This document shows positions 49,101-62,189 of a stretch of 64,000 bases of DNA, one piece after another. Source of the stretch: Merluccius polli (taxonomy: Eukaryota > Chordata > Actinopteri > Gadiformes > Merlucciidae). Where the stretch lies: NCBI GenBank assembly GCA_030340625.1, contig JAOPHQ010005693.1, forward strand, positions 372,001 through 436,000, written 5' to 3'. A program made the translations under genes and the position numbers. The notes beneath the pieces were generated by a model that saw nothing but the letters and a program-made list of their open reading frames with translations, was not told the DNA's origin and made no database searches. Numbering within the stretch: the first letter of the stretch is position 1; each line of letters starts with the position of its first letter.

Positions 49101-52100
49101 CAGCTGGGAGACAAGAGCTTCTTTCTCCTCAAGCTGACGACCAAACTCACCTAGTTGAATGACGAATGTGCAATAATGAATACATATTTTTAATTTTTAA
49201 ACCAGAAAATGTAGATTAAATACTATTCCTATGATTGTCTGCCCAGACTTCCATTAAATTGTTCAATGATGAATGTAAATGACTGACTGAAAGAAGTACC
49301 TACCATTTTCTGTCAGCAGTCTTGCTCTCTGGGCACTGATGTCATTTATCTGGCGACCATTCTCATCACTCTTAGCCTTGACTTCACTGAGTTGGTCCTC
49401 AAGGGTACGGCAGATCTTCTCCAGATTTCCCTGGTGATTAAGGATTTCTCTATTCATAATCAATGTCTCCTTATTAATGTTAACACAGTAAAGACATTAA
49501 AGAATAACTTGCCTTGGCCTTAGCAACTGCTTCCATGTTGCTGGAGAGGTCATCAATCTCCATCTTGTACTCGCTCTTCTCCTTCTCAAGCTTCTGCTTG
49601 ACACGCTGGAGGTTGTCAATCTGCTCTCCCAGCTCAGCAACACTGTCAGCCTGCTTCTTACGCAGAGCAGCAGCAGTGGCTTCATGCTGCAGGGTGGACT
49701 CCTCAAGGTCTCTACGCAGCTTTTGGAACTCAGCCTCACGCTTCTTGTTCATCTCAATCTGAGCAGAAGTGGCTCCACCAGCCTCCTCAAGCCTCTCACT
49801 GATCTCCTCAAGTTCCCTGGAGAGGTCAGCTCTCTGCTTCTCAACCTTGGCACGAGCAGCACGCTCAGCCTCAATCTCTTCCTCCAGCTCCTCAATACGG
49901 GCCTAAGTTATAGGCATATATTGAGATAAATATCCAAGTCATATCATAAAATGTATAATAACTTCATTGGCCAAAACATTGTCCCACCTGAAGCTCCTTG
50001 ATCTTCTTCTGAAGCTGAGCACCCAGGGACTGCTCATCCTCAATCTTGCTCAGAAGCTGGCTGGTTTCAAAGTCCTTCCTATAAATAATGAATTAAAACA
50101 ATTATCAAGTATTGTAAAACAGGAGGCATATGGAGTAAATACTATTGTGGTTCAGAAAATAGAAAGTAGTTACTTCTTGATTTTCTCATCAGACTGCTGT
50201 TTGTCGTTCTCAAGATCCATGATGGATTCCTGAGCCAGCTTCAGGTCACCCTCAAGCTTTCTCTTGGCTCTCTCAAGGTCCATACGGAGCTTCTTCTCTT
50301 GCTCCAGAGAACCTTCAAGCTGGATGTCAATAATTTGGAATTATTAGCATGAATTAAATGTAATGTTGCAAATTCATTGAATTCCATTACTGATATTATT
50401 AGTTTCCATTATATACTCACATCATCCACTTGCTGTTCAAGCTTGGTCTTAGCCTTGGTCAGAGTGTTGACTTTGTCTTCCTCTGCCTGCAGGTCATCAA
50501 GAGTCTGCTGATGTGACTCTTGGAGGGCTTTCTTCTCCTTTGTCAACTTAGCAACACTCTCATCCTGAGAGGCCATCTCCTCAGTCAGGTTCTTCACCTA
50601 AACAAATCAAAATCATGTGTCATTACATGCTCATTATTAAAGTGTTACTTTCCTTTGTTGTTCCTGTTTGGTTCCTGGTTGGGAGAAAGTTAATGATGCT
50701 GATGGTGAGTGCTGACATCAAAAGAAAATAATGTATCATACATGGTAGTTAGTCATTCTAACTACCATGTTGTAGTAGAACTACAACTACCAGTTGTAAT
50801 CTTTTGTTCCTGTTCTGAGAGAGTTGATCTTCACAAACCTTGTTCTCAGTGGCATGTTTCTCCTTCTCCACTTTGGCCAAGGTAAGCTCCAGGTCGTCAA
50901 TGTCCTTCTTGAGCTCAGAGCATTCATCCTCCAGTTTCCTCTTCTTGGCAGTCAGCTCAGCGTTTATCTCCTCCTCATCCTCCAGTCTCTCAGTTGTCTC
51001 CTTGACTTTGGCCTCCAGCTGGATCTTACTCTTGATGAGTCCCTCACACCTCTCTTCAGCATCATTCAGATTCTCTCCTTCCTGTTTGATATTTAAAAAT
51101 GTAGAACACGTCACACCAAATGTCCGTCACTGTGTATGTACACATGTGTACACAAAAAATATATATTTACTTACAGAAGCCACTTGCAGTGTCAGATCAT
51201 TCTTCTCCTGGACAAGAGACACCATCTTCTCCTCCAGTTCCTTCTTCTTGGCCAGGGCAGCAGCCAGGTCTGTCTTCATCTTGTCATAGTTCTCCTTCAT
51301 CTGGGAAAGCTCCTTCTCAGTTTCAGCACTCTTCAGAAGAGGCTTGATCTTGTAGTAAACCTTCATCCATGGCCAGTGTTTGACATTCATGAATGAGCGG
51401 ATATTGTACTGAACAGTGTAGATGGCTTCCCTGTAAAATAAAATAAACCATCGTAGTCATATTGCACTCAGTATCCAAAAACATGTTTGTGTTTTGATAG
51501 GAAGTTTTAAAAAATACCTCCTCTCCATCATTTTCACAAACTCCTTTCTCATGACATAACCTCTGCAGAGAGCCTGAATCATTCCAACCAAAGATGCCAG
51601 CTTCTCATCTCGCATCTCCTCAAGAACACCCAGAAGACCAGCTTTGAAGAATACCTTAACGTAAGAAGAGACATTTAGTCAGCGAGTAACATTCAATCAC
51701 GTATAAACATAATTCTTGGCAACATTAAACAGACCTTGGTGTGTCCAAACTTGTACTCATCTTGGGGGACATCAATAGACCCAAGAAGTTTCTCAGAAGC
51801 CTTCTTGTTGTCAATGAACTGGCCCTCAGGAATGACACTGGCATTCAGTACTTTGTACCTGAAGCAGACCGTTGTAATGTTTTAAACATTAACTTAAATG
51901 TTCAAAGGCATTTGTAAAGTTTTCCTAGTGATATCATTAAGGTAATACCTCTGCTTGAAGTCAGCATAGAGGATTCTGCTGGGGAAGCCCTTTCTGCAGA
52001 TTCTGATGCCCTCCAGTACACCATTACACCTCAGCTGGTGGATAACCAGGAAGTTCTCCATGAGTCCTGTGATTTCAGTGATATATATATAGTTAATATA

Positions 52101-55100
52101 ATTATTTTGGTGTAAAAATGACTGAAAAACCTGGACTTAAATGTCATATCCTAACCCAGATGCTATGAATGTCATTTGCTCGTTTCAGTTACTGTACCTG
52201 GAGTCTTTGACTCATTGGGAATCAGGCAACGCACAAAGTGAGGATGGGTGCTTCTCAAGTTGGTCATCAGTTTGCCCAAGTTCTCCTATAGACACATCAT
52301 ACGAAATATGTAATATGTATTTATTAATTCATAAAGAGAACAATTATTTGAATTGAAATTGTTTTTATCCTTACCCTGAACTGTGAAGACACAGTCTGCA
52401 TGGAGCCACCCTTCTTCTTGCCTCCCTTCTTTGCACCACCGACCTCTGTTTTTAATTATTGGTCATTAGTCACAGTTCATTTTTCACATTTATAATTAAA
52501 AACAAAATAGGCAATACATGGCTACAAATAAATGGCTATTATAATACAATTGATTAACAGTTAGAAACTTGGGTACACCCTATGGGTATGTACCTTCAAC
52601 TGCAGGTGGGTACAGGACAGGCAGGAGTTTGTTTGAGGACTTCTGGTACAGCTGCACAACAGAGTCATTCAGGGGATCCTTGTTCTTGTCCAGCCAGCCA
52701 CCGATGTTGTAGTCCACGGTACCAGCATAGTGCACCAGGGAGAAGTGGGCCTCAGCCTTGCCCTTTGCGGGCTTGGGCTTCTCAAATGCTTTGGTCTTGC
52801 CAAGATGCTGGTCATACAGCTTGTTCTTGAAGGTAGTGTCTGAGGCCTTGGGGAACATGCACTCCTCTTCAAGGATGGAGAAGATGCCCATTGGCTATAT
52901 AGAAAGACATATTTCGGAAACATTATGATAAGGTAGTTTTAAATCACACTAAGAATAGTGATATTTAGTTATAAAAGTCATGTGTACCTTCTCAATAAGC
53001 TCAATGCAGGCAGCCAAGTCCATGCCAAAGTCAATGAACTCCCAGATGATACCCTCCTTCTTGTACTCCTCTTGCTCCAGGACAAACATGTGGTGGTTGA
53101 AGAACTGTTGCAGTTTCTCATTGGTGAAGTTGATGCACAGCTGCTCCATGCTGTTGAACTGTTAGGGGAAATGTAATCAACCTCAATTTAATTGACTGTT
53201 CCCTTGTAATGAATGAAATGCTTGTTATCAGAAATGCTGCTGCTGTTTTAACAACTTACATCAAAGATCTCAAAACCAGCAATGTCCAGCACACCAATGA
53301 AGAATTGTCTTGCTTGCTTGGTGTCCAGCATCTGGTTGATACGGATGACCATCCACAAGAACATCCTCTCATAGATAGACTTGGCCAGGGCACTCACTGA
53401 GTTATTGACCTGAAATTACATTTTTGGGAGGGACAGATAATCAGATGTCTTTACCAAAAATATTTGTCTGATAATAGGCAATGCATCATATCAACACAAA
53501 TTGTACCATATTGCGCTAACACGTTGTGTTTTTTTTTTACCTGAGGTACAGTCTGTCCCTTGGTGACATACTCATTTCCGACCTTCACTCTGGGGTAGCA
53601 AAGAGCCTTCAGCATGTCAGCAGAATTCAGACCCAGCAGATAGGAAATCTTGTCAGCCTCTACAAAGTTAATATGAAATATGCATGTGTCATTTTTCACT
53701 TTAATCACTATAATAATGACTTCAAATTTATTACAAGCACATATGCACCAAAAATACTAGCTGATTGATGAATACATGTAATAATTACCCTCATTGCCAT
53801 CTGGCTCAGCCTGCTCCTCACGCTGTTTCTGCTTGAACTTCATGTTACCGTGGTGAAGCACAGCACCAGTAAACTTATAGATGCCCATCTTCTCCTCATT
53901 ATTGAAGCCCAAAATATCAATAGCAGTCTGTGTTGAAAACAAGGCATAATTTAGAACACATTTTAGAAAATTCATTTAATGTGGAAGATATATTAAGTCG
54001 GGTTCCAAACAAGCACTCACATCAGTAGCAACCAGCTCCTCTTTGTCATCAATGCTGGCCACAGTGATCTGACCCTGACTGCACATGGGGAAGTCGTAGG
54101 GATTGGTGGTGATGAGCGTCATTTCTGAAGGATTAAACAAATGTCATTTTCTGTTTGGATTTTGTCAATGTCATTTCTCACGTGTTCTGCCAGCTAACAG
54201 ATAACTTCTGAATCAAAAATTGAAATTCTTGCTTTACACATGCACCCTTCATCCAAACTTTCTGATGGGAGATACAAACTTTACCAACACCCATTTTATT
54301 CTAGAATGAAAGCCACCCCATAACACATTTTGAAAAACATCTAATTTAAAAAAGATAAAGGCGATTCTGGATAACACTGCATCTCACTATTACATCATCT
54401 TACCAATGAGCTCAGGTTTGTGGTTGGTCATCATCTGGTAGAAGATGTGGTAGCCTCTCTCATCAGGAAGCTGGAATGTCACTCTAGACTTCTCCAGCAG
54501 ATCTATAAGGCACATTCATGAATAAAAACCTCTTCCACTAATAATCATAGTTATTTCTTTCATATTTATAACAACATACTTACAAGTCTCAATGTCAGCA
54601 CTGGACAGTTTACCAGTTGCGTGGAAATGAATTCTGATGAATTTACCCTGTTTGGAAATAAAAAGTTTGAACTTCCTTAAAAAAGTAATCAAAAACTAAG
54701 GCGCTTCTTCCGGGAGTAAATCATCTCATACTTACAAAACGAGAGGAGTTGTCATTTCTCACAGTCTTGGCATTACCGTAGGCCTCCAGCAGGGGATTGG
54801 CTGCAATAATCTGGTCTTCCAGTGAACCCTATAATCACATTAAAAATGTTAATACTTTTTCAGTGAATCTATTCTATGTTATTGTAGTCTAATTTATTTA
54901 ATGTGTCATTGTGTCAATGTGTTATTGATTCTTTTTTTTTTTTAAACATACCTGAATCTTTCCAGCGCCTGCGTCCTTCTTCTTTTCTCCTCCACCCACT
55001 GAGATGGTAGCAAAGTACTGGATGACACGCTTGGTGTTCACAGTCTTTCCAGCACCGGATTCTCCACTGGGTATGAAAAGATGAATAAAGTTAGTGAGTT

Positions 55101-55983
55101 TTACAATGTATGATTCATCGTATTCATTATATTTATATCATATTAACAGAAACAAACGTACGTGATCAAGACAGACTGGTTCTCTCTATCTGTAAAATAA
55201 AGGTATTACAAATTGAAAAGAGTTCTTACTAATAAAAAACAAGATCAAATTAGGAATTTTTAATGTACATACCAGTGAGCATGTTCTGGAAGGCGTTGTC
55301 AGAGACAGAGAAGATATGAGGTGGAGCCTCCATACGCTTCTTGCCTCTGTAGGCATTGACAACCTCCTGATCGTACACTGGGAGCCACTTGTAGGGGTTT
55401 ACAGTGGCACAGAACAGCCCAGAGTAGGTCTGAAGGAGATCAGAGAGAGATGATCATTAATATGATCTGTGATATCCTTAAGTAATATTTCACTTCATTT
55501 ATTAGGTTAATATCTTACGTAGATCATCCATGCTGCATAACGCTCTGCAAGGTTATACAACACAGAGGCTTCATTGAGATGGGTCATCATGGCCATGTCC
55601 TCAATTTTGTCGTACTTGGGAGGATTCATGGGTGTGACATCATCCTCCTTGACTGTCTTCTCCTAAAATATGGAAACACCCTTTTTAGTTTTCTTAACAG
55701 TGCAGCTATTGCAACTTTCACTTTCCTACTGTTGATACCAACATATTAGCTTTTGCCATGATCAACCTCTGCCTACCTCCTGGGTAGTCAGCACTTTCAC
55801 GGTGACTTTGCCACCGTCCCTCTTCAGGATGGTACACTTGAGGTACAGCTCCTTAGCATCAGTCACATATGCAGCAGCCTTCGCATCGAAGGGCATGCTC
55901 TGGGCCTCAATCCTCTCCTTCTCTGGCTTACGGAGGTAAATGGCAGCCTTGCCGTAAACGGCCATCTCTGCGTCCGTACTCAT
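46133..55983 (-). CDS. Gene C: fast skeletal-type myosin heavy chain, complete
   Basis: Complete 1937-residue sarcomeric myosin heavy chain with the same 39 coding exons as B. Exons, 5' to 3': 55777-55983, 55519-55662, 55273-55429, 55162-55189, 54952-55066, 54736-54828, 54584-54647, 54404-54502, 54021-54124, 53789-53927, 53541-53659, 53260-53409, 52988-53158, 52594-52894, 52375-52445, 52198-52285, 51949-52066, 51735-51858, 51518-51654, 51175-51430, 50839-51081, 50421-50597, 50174-50319, 49988-50078, 49513-49902, 49304-49430, 49032-49150, 48757-48953, 48488-48671, 48227-48392, 48013-48137, 47613-47921, 47318-47521, 47110-47235, 46860-47030, 46677-46781, 46492-46587, 46267-46398, 46133-46153. 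Motor, lever-arm and rod motifs are as in gene B. The GC donor after 49513-49902 is also conserved. Introns and exons are nearly identical to B, so the two proteins should be almost interchangeable. No frame-disrupting change found. Confidence 0.97.
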
Positions 55984-56092
55984 GGTGGCAGCTTATTTCA
56001 AGAAAACAAAATTGCTTTTATTTAATCGCACATGACTACAAGAATGTTTGGAGTTGTTGTTCAGTGATGGGATGATATTAAATAATTCTCAC

Positions 56093-56127
56093 CGTATTCT
56101 TCCCTTCAACCGCAGAAGAAATTGTTC
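56093..56127 (-). other. Gene C non-coding 5' exon 2
   Basis: A 35-bp block matching those of A and B, with the same acceptor and GTGAG donor. Confidence 0.65.
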
Positions 56128-56295
56128 CTTTAAAAGAAAAGTTATTAATGATGTTAATGAGTCTCAAGGTGTAAGTCAAAACGTTTTCAAAATGGAAAAT
56201 ATAATTTAAAATCAAATGTGCGTCAGTGCAGAGGCACTTGCTTGTGTGTATCCAATTGTGTCAGATTTCTCTTTTTAACATTTAATTATCTTATA

Positions 56296-56546
56296 AGTGG
56301 CTCAGGAGGTAGAGCCGGTTGTCTGCCAACCAGAAGGTTGCTGGTTCGATCCCCGGCTCCTCCTAGCTAAATGTCGAGGTGTCTCTGAGCAAGACACCAA
56401 ACCTTAACTGCTCTCGATCAACTGGCTGTTGACTTGCACGGTTGACACTGCTGTCGTTGTGTGAATGTGAGGCAATAATTGTAAAGTGCTTTGAGTGGCC
56501 AGACATCTGAAGAGCGCCCTATAAATGCAGTCAATTTACCATTTAC
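56296..56546 (+). repeat. tRNA-derived SINE in gene C 5'-UTR intron
   Basis: Uninterrupted orthologue of the SINEs in A and B. Box B reads GGTTCGATCCCC. Confidence 0.75.
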
Positions 56547-56844
56547 CCCCTGAAAACCAACAAAGCAAAATAATGAAATAGTCAAAATTAAAAATAATCC
56601 TAATAAAAGTAGATAAGAGTTAGGTTAATAAGATTAATGCAAAAATAAAACCTAACCTAGAGCAACCACATACAAATCTCCAGTTCTAAAGGTTTGTAAA
56701 ACAAAAATAAAAGTAAGTATCTTTTAAGTAAAAGATAGATAAGGTAAGTAAGAAGTAGGTAGGTAAAAGTAATTGAAATACATGAAAATAACCAAAATGA
56801 AAACAAGCACATAAGAATCTCTGCTCTAATGCAGCCTGACTTAC

Positions 56845-56945
56845 CACCAGTTGTAATAACCTGAAATCCCCTGCAGTCTATCCATCTCATCTTGTGGCCT
56901 CTTATATAGAGGTTGTTCTGCAGTCCAGGCAGAAACTAAATAAGG
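56845..56945 (-). promoter_or_regulatory. Gene C core promoter and non-coding exon 1
   Basis: TATATAAG on the minus strand (56901-56908), an untranslated exon ending at a GTAAGT donor (left edge 56845), and the conserved A/T-rich motif at 56936-56945. Confidence 0.6.
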
Positions 56946-58344
56946 GAAGATCTAAAGGCTTTCATTTAGCTTAGCATTTGATGTATTTAATGGCTCATGC
57001 CTTGAGTGCCATACCATGATATCAACATATATATAGCATATGTATTGTGCATGGCACATTTCAACTGTGAGCCAGCAATCCTTCTTTGGCATGGTTGAAG
57101 TTTAACAACTTTCATGACATGCCAGGGAATACGATTTTATAGAGGCCTGATACTGGGGGTATAGTGTTGCATGTATTAATATCTTTTAGAGTGCACTCCC
57201 ATCACTGCTTCCATTGCTACCAGGTTTTTTATTATTATTTCATCAACCCAGTTTGAATTGTAACCAATCTTTTCCTTAAAATAAACTAATAAACATAATT
57301 TTACTAATAATGTATGACGGTGTTGTGGCTCTACCCAGCATCTATTAACCTATCTGTCTTACTAGCCATCTGGAGATCAAATGACCAATTGTATGTATAC
57401 GTTAAATATATGAACGCCAATATTGTCTTATGGATGCATATAGCTTTTCAACAAACATGCTGTGTGTGTGTGTGTGTATCATTTACAATAAAGGAGCCTG
57501 ACCTTTGCATATGGAATAGGGTTAATGGGTTTGACCAGCAGCATTTCTATGCTCTCTGAGCTGCCTCAACCCCAAACAAGGACCTGAACTGTTACAAGCC
57601 TCTCAAGTGTTAAATACCACTACAACCTGAACAATGGATGCTCCTTCTTAGGGGTGCAAACGTGTACTCGAGTGAACAAGTACCCTTCAAGCAAGTTATC
57701 AACGAAAATCTTTTTGTCACATTTTCGACATCTTACAAATACAATATTATATACGATGATGATATGTGTTTTGGCAAAGTTCAACAGAGGGCGGGGTGGG
57801 CGTTCCCCACGCGTTTCCCCAAGTTTTACAATAATCTCCGCCCGCCAGGGATGTTCTGACATCAAACTTGAAAGTGACATGTATAGCAGCATAGCGCATA
57901 GCTGTCGTGGTGTATTAAAAATAATCACACATCTCAATAGCGGCGTATGCAGTTTATGCAGATATTGGATATTCAGCAGCTACTCACGCTCTGAATTAGC
58001 GATGTGACCTGGTGAATTAAAGACGCAATCACGGGTATGAGTCCCGTGTGTCTAGCGGTGTCTACCTGCCCATACCTGCCAAGGAGACGGAGCTTCCTAG
58101 TGTAACCGTCGGGCAGCAGCACTCCTCTATAGCCATCGTTTGGTCAATATTTCTTCACAATAGGCGAATTACAAAGTACCCTGCCCTAAACAATACTAAA
58201 ATGCATGCACATTTTGTAGATTGCATTTCCATTAGTAAGTATTTCATTAACCAAGTTTCATATGAAAATACTTTCTTTTACTTAGTATATTACATCTAGG
58301 AGAATAGCATGTTTACTTGTGATGTTTAAAAGGCATACAACCTT

Positions 58345-58346
<2 letters not shown>
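56946..58346. other. 5' flank of gene C, no gene seen
   Basis: Alignable to the flanks of A (6353-8091) and B (28117-29510), including a short (TG)n tract near 57460 and the conserved spacer block (57630-58340). Homology ends at the TA run. Confidence 0.5.

Positions 58347-58420
<74 letters not shown>
58347..58420. repeat. (TA)n microsatellite at homology breakpoint
   Basis: A TA run of about 74 bp. Left of it the sequence aligns to the other two spacers; right of it there is no similarity, and the 22-bp hairpin found at 8132 and 29621 is missing. Confidence 0.9.
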
Positions 58421-58422
<2 letters not shown>

Positions 58423-58878
58423 TCCGTGTACGAAGTATAATTCATGTACAGTTGTTCACGTTGTATAATGAAAAAGGCCAGTTTAGGGGGTATTGCCTAA
58501 TTTCATTGTCCGAGACGTGCAATGCAATTCAGCGCGCCAAATCGTCAGCTTGTTCCATTATCCAAGTTGTACAATGAAATTTGAACAAGGAAGTCGAGAG
58601 CCGGAAACAGAGACAGCTCGCCTTCAAAGTAAAGCAAGGTAAAAGTTGCGCGTTTTGAAGTGTGTTCGTTGCAATGGCTGCAGGAGTCAATTTAAGGAGA
58701 GCAAAACAAAATAAATAAACAAATAGCCTAAATAATTAACATAATTCATAGCTGTCAGTCATACAGTCATATTTCTGCCACTTTCCCACAACTGATTGTG
58801 AATAAATTGCAAATGGTAGCAAACACTGGAATTATTATAGAGTGCTGTGATTCATGTAGGCATGTCATGATTAATTTA
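58421..58878. other. Unique sequence, no gene seen
   Basis: No similarity to the other spacers and no recognisable element. Not assigned. Confidence 0.35.
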
Positions 58879-58997
58879 TAGGGATGCTCCGATCAATCGG
58901 CCGCCGATCGTTATCGGCCGATATGGACCCTAAACAGGTTGATCGGTGGGCTCTCAAAGTGCAGATCAGAAAAGCCGATCGCATATAAATATATAGG

Positions 58998-59046
<49 letters not shown>

Positions 59047-59288
59047 CCTATATACAGTATATATATATATATATATATATACAGTATATATATATATATA
59101 TATATATATATTTTTTTATCCGAGACTGTTTTTCTGTGTGTGACGTAAATTATATGAGATTGTTTTGTTTTCCGCGCGTGACGTAAATTCAGGCATGCAA
59201 ACTAGTCACCTTTCGGCGAAATTTGCCGTTTTGAAGACAAAATGTACCACTTGTGTGATTTGTGGAGATCCGTTGAGAAATGTTTTTT

Positions 59289-59290
<2 letters not shown>

Positions 59291-59327
<37 letters not shown>
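59291..59327. repeat. 37-base poly-G run
   Basis: A pure G homopolymer preceded by eight T. It could form G-quadruplex structure. Its exact length is uncertain with most sequencing chemistries. Confidence 0.85.
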
Positions 59328-59328
<1 letters not shown>

Positions 59329-59661
59329 GGCGAGCGGGCAGAGAGAAGACGCAGCATTCTGTCAGGCGGCACGACAAGCGGGCGCACTCCCGTGGAACTG
59401 ACGCTTCCGTGCTCGTCGAACGCATGCGCGCGCTCGTGGGAGCCGTTGGAAGAGTTGAGAACTGTTTACATCTTTTTGACGCGGCGGTTGAAAAATCTGA
59501 ATCGCGCTCCTCCGCCCGTCACTTCACACGGGGAGCGCAACGTGAAGCCGCGCGGCCAGCCGACAGCGCGAGCGGAAAGTCTTTAAAGAGCCGGACGCGT
59601 ATTTGTCCTCCTTTTTGAGAGCGCAATAGTAACACACCGCGCAAACACACCACCGGTGTTA

Positions 59662-60413
59662 AGGCCGCGGTATACTCGCCGTTCCCAAGCTGTCGCGCGC
59701 CATTGTGACGTCAAAATGACGTAGATCTCGCTGGCACGACAGGATTTTGGCCTGTTCGCGCCGTGTCGCAAACCTCTCTTTTTTTTTCAGCGGCGCGCGA
59801 CAAAGCGGAAACAAACACGGACGAGTTCGAAGGCACATTTTAATGCACCTTATTGCTAAGGCTTCTTTCTTTATATGTTCTGTTTTATTGTGTGGTGTAG
59901 GCCTATATTCTTTCGCTAATAAACCGTGGTTTTACGTAAGTGCTGTCTACTGTTGTTGTGGTCAAAGACGAGTGGAATTACGTGGCTGAAAAACTATCTC
60001 AAAGCGGCATTAAGTTATAAAATAAAAGTATATAAGGTAATCACTAAGTTATTAAGATGGATGCTTACAAACACTTCATATGAGAACTGCTGCCATACAC
60101 TGGACTGTTGATGGCTGACCAGGTGGGGCAGTGATGTAGAATAATAGCAATGTAAAGTAATAGACATAACGCTGTGAGAGACATCCCGGTGAACTATTCT
60201 GATGAAGACACAGGGGTGCCAGTATTAGCATATCTCTTCTTCTACTGCGTAGTAATAGCAGAGTCGGTCGCCTTTCCTCAGTGGCGCCACCTCTGTTCAG
60301 GAGAAGACTGCAACTACTGTCGCGGCCACCAGCGCGAGTATAAATAGTTACCGTGCTCCCGTGACGTCACATTGTCGCGCGACAGCTTGGGAACGGCGAG
60401 TATACCGCGGCCT
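59662..60413. mobile_element. 752-bp nested element with long TIRs and TTA duplication (PIF/Harbinger-like)
   Basis: The inverted ends share 38 perfect bases starting AGGCCGCGGTATACTCGCC. Similarity extends through GTGACGTCA to about 52 bp. It is flanked by TTA (59659-59661 and 60414-60416). A 3-bp TTA duplication with long inverted repeats suggests a PIF/Harbinger-type non-autonomous element. No transposase frame inside. Confidence 0.75.
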
Positions 60414-60654
60414 TTACTATTGCACGCGCCCGCCCCCGTCAACAATCGCGAACACCCCCCCCCCCGTCAACAATCGCGAACACTGCCCCCCCCCTCCCAT
60501 CCATTCTGTGATCGGTATCTGCAGATTAATGATTCCTGTGATCGGTGATCGGATCGGCCCCCAAAAATGCTGATCGGAGCATCCCTATTAATTTACACTA
60601 ATTAATTTACAAATTTCAACTTATTTATTTGATTAAGGCTACCTAATCGGTTAC

Positions 60655-61190
60655 TTATTAGATTAGATTCAACTTTATTGTCATTGCTCAGAGTACAAGT
60701 ATGCTAAACTGCATTTTGTTGTCTCTGTACTTGTACAATGAATTAATTTAAATGTTATATAAATAAAGGCTAGTCACCTCTCAAATAAAGTTGTGAGTAT
60801 ACAATACAAACAAAATCTGAATCTATAAATAAATAATGTTGATAAACTTGATAAACATCATAATATAAAAAAACATTCACCAACAATAACAATGATTTGA
60901 CTACTCAATGCAGAGAATGTAGGTAGTAGTCAAATTGAAGAGGGCATGAACGATTTGAAATAGCGGTTAGCTTTACAAGCAGGTAAAACATAACGACGCT
61001 CTGATGGCAACAGAGAAAATTCACTTGAATTCAAGTCCCTTTGTTTCACTCCGGTGATGTTAGAACAGATTTTAACAATACTGTTCAGGCTGTTTCTGTC
61101 TTTTACTGTGAGGCTGTGAAACCAGCAGATAAAAGAAAAGCTCAGGAAACTCTCAATAAAAGATTGATAAAATATCACAATGGCTATAAA
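60655..61190 (-). mobile_element. LINE 3' fragment with C-terminal RT end
   Basis: The minus strand encodes 82 residues (61178-60930), including WFHSLTVKDRNSLNSIVK, ITGVKQRDL and LLPSERRYVLPACKANRY. These match my knowledge of the conserved C-terminal end of fish non-LTR retrotransposon reverse transcriptases. The downstream tail ends TGACAATAAAGTTGAATC plus short repeats, typical of a LINE 3' end. The 5' part is missing (truncated). Confidence 0.7.
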
Positions 61191-62090
61191 TGGTCATATT
61201 AAGTAATATGGAAATATTTATATGAAACATTAAGTAGTTTAAGGGGTAAATGGGGTCTAAACTGCTCCAAATTGAAGGTCACCATCAATATGTTGAACAC
61301 ATTTTGCCACTAAATATCCCTTCAAATATGTTTTAGTTATTTTATCCATCTTGGCTCTATATAGGCTGTGAGAAAGTACACATCAGTAAGTGCCTTGGCA
61401 GTGAGCAAGATAAAAATGAAACTTTGTCGTATGACATTGAATACATCGTTGGAAAGGTCTTGATCTGCAGAGTACAGATATGCCACTGTGGACATTCTGG
61501 GTTCCTGCTCCTCAGGAATGCCCTTTGAACCTTGAACCTAAGGCTCTTTTAAAGGCTTACAGAAAAGCAACACAATGTGATACAAACATGGGGAAAACAT
61601 TTTTGGAAAGCTCTTGACTTCTTCTATCATGGCCTTTGTGGCCTTTGCCAAACCATCAATCAAAACCAGATTTCACCCAATTAACAATAGTAAAAATGAA
61701 ATCTGACCAAATAAATGTGCTCCCCAGTCCCTAAAACATATAATACACTTGCGAAGTTCCTTGACACATTTTCACATAATAGGGAAAACTTTAACTAAAC
61801 ATTTTAGAACTACAAAAAACATGGCGGAAAAAAACATGGCGCCGGGAGATTGATGTTGTAAAAATATAAATATAGGCTACATTCTATTTCAAGTGTTTTT
61901 AGACGTGTTTCCAGCTGCTTTGTTTGTCCATGAATTGGATGAACATGAATTGTTTGGAGTTCACATTGTGGGACATACATTGTGGTGTGGGACAATAATA
62001 GTTGTTGTTGTTTTTTTAACAAACTTTATTGTCAACAATATTATGACATTACAACATAAACAATAGTAAAGTAAGGACAGTACTTCCGGC
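61191..62090. other. No gene seen
   Basis: AT-rich non-coding sequence; only short frames without recognisable domains. Confidence 0.35.
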
Positions 62091-62189
62091 TGATAGGTCC
62101 TCCCCAATGGGACAGGTGGTCACGGCCATAGACATTATATAGTATATATGTCTATGGTCACGGCGTCTTTCAGCCATAGCCCCTAGCAA

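Larger units (their letters stand above)
58879..60587. mobile_element. 1.7-kb non-autonomous hAT-type element
   Basis: Terminal inverted repeats TAGGGATGCTCCGATCA (17 bp, perfect) and an exact 8-bp target duplication TTAATTTA (58871-58878 and 60588-60595). Sub-terminal GATCGG-rich sequence is present at both ends. No transposase frame. The interior holds a TA microsatellite (about 58990-59110), a poly-G run, GC-rich DNA and a nested element. Confidence 0.9.
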
